This document shows, piece by piece, positions 1 through 64,000 of a DNA stretch of 64,000 nt. How positions within the stretch are numbered: the stretch's first letter is position 1; each line of letters starts with the position of its first letter. The notes under the pieces were generated by a model that ran no database searches, had not been told where the DNA came from, and saw only the letters and a list, made by a program, of their open reading frames with translations. This DNA is from Sternotherus odoratus. Its lineage: Eukaryota; Chordata; Testudines; Kinosternidae. The stretch spans positions 86,160,712 to 86,224,711 of the forward strand of contig JAVMKO010000009.1 of assembly GCA_032164245.1 (NCBI GenBank), written 5' to 3'. A program made the position numbers and the translations under genes.

Positions 1-545
1 GCAAACCTTTTGGCCCAAGGGCCACATCGGGGTTCAAAATTGTATGGAGGGCTGGGTAGAAAAGGCTGTGCCTCCCCAAACAGCCTGGCCTCTCCCCCAT
101 CCGAACCCCTCCCACTTCCCGCCCCCTGACTGCCCCCTCAGGACTCCCGACCCATCCAATCTCCCCCCTGCTCCTTGTCCCCGGAGTGCCCCCTCCAGAG
201 ACCCCACCCCCTACCAACCCCCCTGTCCCCTGACTTCCCTGACCCCTAACCATATCCCTGCCCCTTGACAGGCACCCTGGGACTCCCATGCCCTGTCCAA
301 TGCCCCCATCCCCTGACCACTTCCCAAGACCCTCTGCCCCTTATCCAACCCCCCGGTCCCCTTTCCATGCCACTCAGAACAGCATGTCTGGCCCGGAGCC
401 AGACACGCTGCAGCCCTGCCCCCCAAAGTGCTGCTTGCATGGCGCGCTGAGGCTGTGGGGGAGAGGTGGCAGAGCTAGCCTCCCCAACCAGGAGCTCAGG
501 GGCCGGACAGGACGGGCTCTTTGGGCTGTAGTTTGCCCACCCCTG
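1..545. mobile_element. hAT-type nonautonomous DNA transposon, left end outside window
   Basis: The right terminus reads gtagtttgcccacccctg at 528-545, which matches the ends of the copies at 42813 and 62338. The interior is CT-rich and codes for nothing recognisable; apparent reading frames here are low-complexity. The left end is cut by the window edge. Confidence 0.65.
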
Positions 546-699
546 TTCTGTCCTGTTCACCTCTTGCACCTGGCCATCCATAGCCAGCACATATGAGGCA
601 TGTATCTGCATATCCACCCATGGCAGTAATAAACTAAACCTACAGATAATTTGAGATTTATATTTGTGTTCTGGAAGTACCATAACTTCCTATTTCTGA

Positions 700-35315
<34,616 letters not shown>

Positions 35316-36685
35316 GTTGCCCAGACACCCACAGTTACTGAGGGATGTAGCAATCTGTGGTCTGGATTCAGATTAATGAATTTCCCTCATACTCTTTTGT
35401 ACTAAGGGACTATGCACTGTTAATTTGAAGCAGCTTATTTTTCTTGTATAACTTCAATTTTAGTAGAATTATGTTGTATATTTATTATTAAATTATCTGA
35501 TTTGTGAATGACAAGATTTAGACAAAAATAACCTGCTGTGACCTGCACAGCAGTCCAGGAGCTCTATTTACTGAAGCCAGCTACAGGTTTACTTCCCCCC
35601 CCCCATTCTTTTCAGATATACACTGAAAACTTCTTACAAATATTAGGCTAGTGTTTAAATACCTTACATTGACCTTTGATATGCCTCAGTTAACAAGCCC
35701 AATACATTTACATAAGAAATAAACAATTGAAGAAATATTCTACAAAAGTCTGAGTAAATTTAACATCTGAAGCATTTTTTAACATCTAAAGCAGCTGTTT
35801 TCCCTTTATAAAAAAGGGCATAGTCCTTGATACTTTCTGAAGTGTACCCCAAGTATTCAGAAAAAAGTTAGTCAGACTCATCAGTCCAAGAAGGCATTCC
35901 CAGGAATTCTACAATTGGTCTCTTGGGAACTGCTTAATGGCCTTGAACATCTTAATTCACAGGAAGAACAGGTCTTTTGAAGCTCCTTGCTCAAGTTAAG
36001 AGTTTGTCCTGGAAATCTGTAACTGCTAACCCAAGTCTTCTTCCAGGAGTTGGAATTTCTCTGGGCTTTTCTTGTGCTTTAAAATATCTGGGAGTGAGTT
36101 CACTTTCTTGTCTTAATCAAATGAAGAGAAAGCATAGAACCACCTATAGAACCAGGCTCTAGAGAGCCTCCTTGTCTCTATTGTATAGTTCATTGGATTA
36201 ATCCTTAAAGTCAAAATACAGATAAATTCCTTGTATGCTATTTCATTATGGGATGATTTCTGTTCCACTGTCCCTTAACTTTTGTGAGAGCAGGTCTCTG
36301 CCCACCTGTGATTTCATAACCATCCCTGCCAGGGAAGCATGTTAGTACTCTCCCATGGATGGAACAGAAGGGAGAATAGATGTTCAAAGTGAAATTTAAA
36401 ATCTGATGTGTTTAGCTACTCTAGAGTGAGTACTTAGTGATTGAGTTCCTTCAAAATACCTGTCCCACTTGGAAAAATTCCCTTTTGGTACATATCTACA
36501 AATGGTAATAGCCACAAATCCACTCAGAATCATAGATGTTGAATTTTCTGACTTGTGTATTTAAAATCTCAACCTTTCTGTTGATATTGACATATTTTGT
36601 TTTAATGAAAGTTCTTTTGTTTGTTTGTTTTACATTTTGCTAGTCAATGTATTTGAAATAAATTTGTAACAGTAACTGGGTGCAA
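35316..36685 (+). other. TAF1: TAF1 3' untranslated region
   Basis: AT-rich sequence follows the stop codon. Poly(A) signals stand at 35487 (ATTAAA), 35718 (AATAAA) and 36657 (AATAAA). The last is followed by a GT-rich stretch near 36675-36700, so the main end is placed near 36685 by inference. No transposon is recognised in it, which suits a retained UTR. Confidence 0.65.
36657..36662 (+). terminator. Distal poly(A) signal of TAF1
   Basis: A canonical AATAAA is followed by GT-rich downstream sequence. It is the last such signal before the CpG island of OGT. Nearer alternatives are ATTAAA at 35487 and AATAAA at 35718. Confidence 0.6.
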
Positions 36686-37440
36686 TGCTCATTTTGTGAA
36701 ACTCATCACAGGCTGTCAACTGAAGCTGGGATGTAGGTGTGCAAGAGAGGAGGAGGCTGAACGTAGGGTTTGGGGCTGGGGAAGGGCAGTCACATATTTT
36801 AGGGAAAAGAGCGATCCGTCCTAGGCGGAGGGGCTGGGAGGGGTCAGCCTTCCTCCCCCAGAGGTTAATTTACACCACAGTCACCCTTTTACACGTGCGC
36901 ACACCCGTGCCGGGCAGCGCTCGCCTCTTCCCCTAGCCTGGCCACGCGACGGAACTCGAGTCCAGCTCGCTCCGCCGCACCCGGGAGCAGAGGGTGACCG
37001 GGCGCGTGCTCCCAGCGCGCGACCCTCCCCGGACCGCTCTCTAAGCTCCGCCCCTGAGGGCGGGGCTTGGACCCCCATATACAAGCGCCGCCGCCCTGCG
37101 TCTCCCTTGACGCACGCCCCGGAGTTGGCCGCGGACGCCATGTGCGGGTGAGAGACGGGGATAGCGCATGACGCATGCGCGTTGAGATCTCATTTGTCGC
37201 AATGGTCTCACGCGGAAGGATAGCGAGGAGGTGACTGGAAACTTTGTATAGGCCATGTCTCCCTAGTCAGGGAGTCCCTCGAAAGGAGGCGAGTTAGTTC
37301 CAGAAACAGACTGATCCCCGCACTCGATATCAGAGCGGCTAGGACTCTATACCGCCCGGGTTTCCTTTGCCTATTGGGACTATTTTGTGGAAAGAAATAA
37401 GTCCGTTAGGAGCCATACGCCCGGCCGTGTAGCTTCCTCC
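36686..37440 (+). other. Spacer between TAF1 3' end and OGT first exon
   Basis: The gap between the last TAF1 poly(A) signal and the OGT start codon is only about 0.95 kb, and most of it is CpG island. No other gene is visible. Confidence 0.6.
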
Positions 37441-37606
37441 GCCTGAGCCGCCATTTCTGGAGCCGCCGCCTTAGCGTGCAGGGGGAGCTCGGAGACGCTG
37501 TTGCTCGGTGGCTTGTTCACGCCCGATTGGATCTCTCCGCGCCCGGGAAGCCCCAGAGCTTCAGCCCGAGGCCCGCCCGCCCAGCTGCAGCCCCGGGTCT
37601 CTCCTG

Positions 37607-63998
<26,392 letters not shown>

Positions 63999-64000
63999 GA

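Overview
This window comes from a vertebrate nuclear genome, most likely a turtle. The introns carry a tortoise-type tRNA-derived SINE with clear A and B boxes, several CR1 LINE copies ending in the ttcttatgttctta-type tail, DIRS-like tyrosine-recombinase retrotransposons, and many hAT and TA-target MITEs. This mixture is typical of Testudines. The species cannot be read from the sequence.

Two conserved protein genes lie head to tail on the + strand. Positions 709-35315 hold the last 13 coding exons of TAF1, the largest TFIID subunit: both bromodomains and the acidic C-terminal tail, 535 codons plus stop. A 3' UTR of about 1.35 kb with several poly(A) signals follows. Then comes a CpG island (about 36.8-38.0 kb) holding the promoter and first exon of OGT (O-GlcNAc transferase). 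OGT coding exons 1-10 run from 37607 to 63914 and encode 440 residues: the N-terminal segment and most of the TPR superhelix. The catalytic half lies beyond the window. TAF1 followed by OGT is also the order at human Xq13.1. All splice phases sum correctly, and every intron is GT-AG except one GC-AG intron in TAF1.

Most of the rest is intron filled with nested transposons. TAF1 introns: a partial hAT (1-545); MITEs; a DIRS-like element with inverted ends (about 4.26-6.42 kb); an internally deleted DIRS-like element (about 9.8-12.6 kb); a 137-bp TA-flanked MITE (13856); a solo LTR with TTAG duplication (16028-16560); and a DIRS-like element of about 8 kb (23.2-31.3 kb) that was itself hit by a CR1, a twin-primed retroposon and an LTR-like repeat. 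OGT introns: two hATs sitting side by side on the same 8-bp target (40344-41996), a hAT inside a hAT (42659-43883), a near-identical twin of the 137-bp MITE (50295), a CR1 split by a Tigger-like MITE (58.6-59.6 kb) and more hATs.

The most biologically interesting noncoding stretch is OGT intron 4 (51409-54463). It is transposon-poor and holds several CpG-bearing, exon-like islands with good splice sites. It corresponds to the mammalian detained intron through which OGT output is controlled, so these islands are candidate decoy exons or splicing-silencer elements. I see no prokaryote-like operon, CRISPR array or wholly new gene system.
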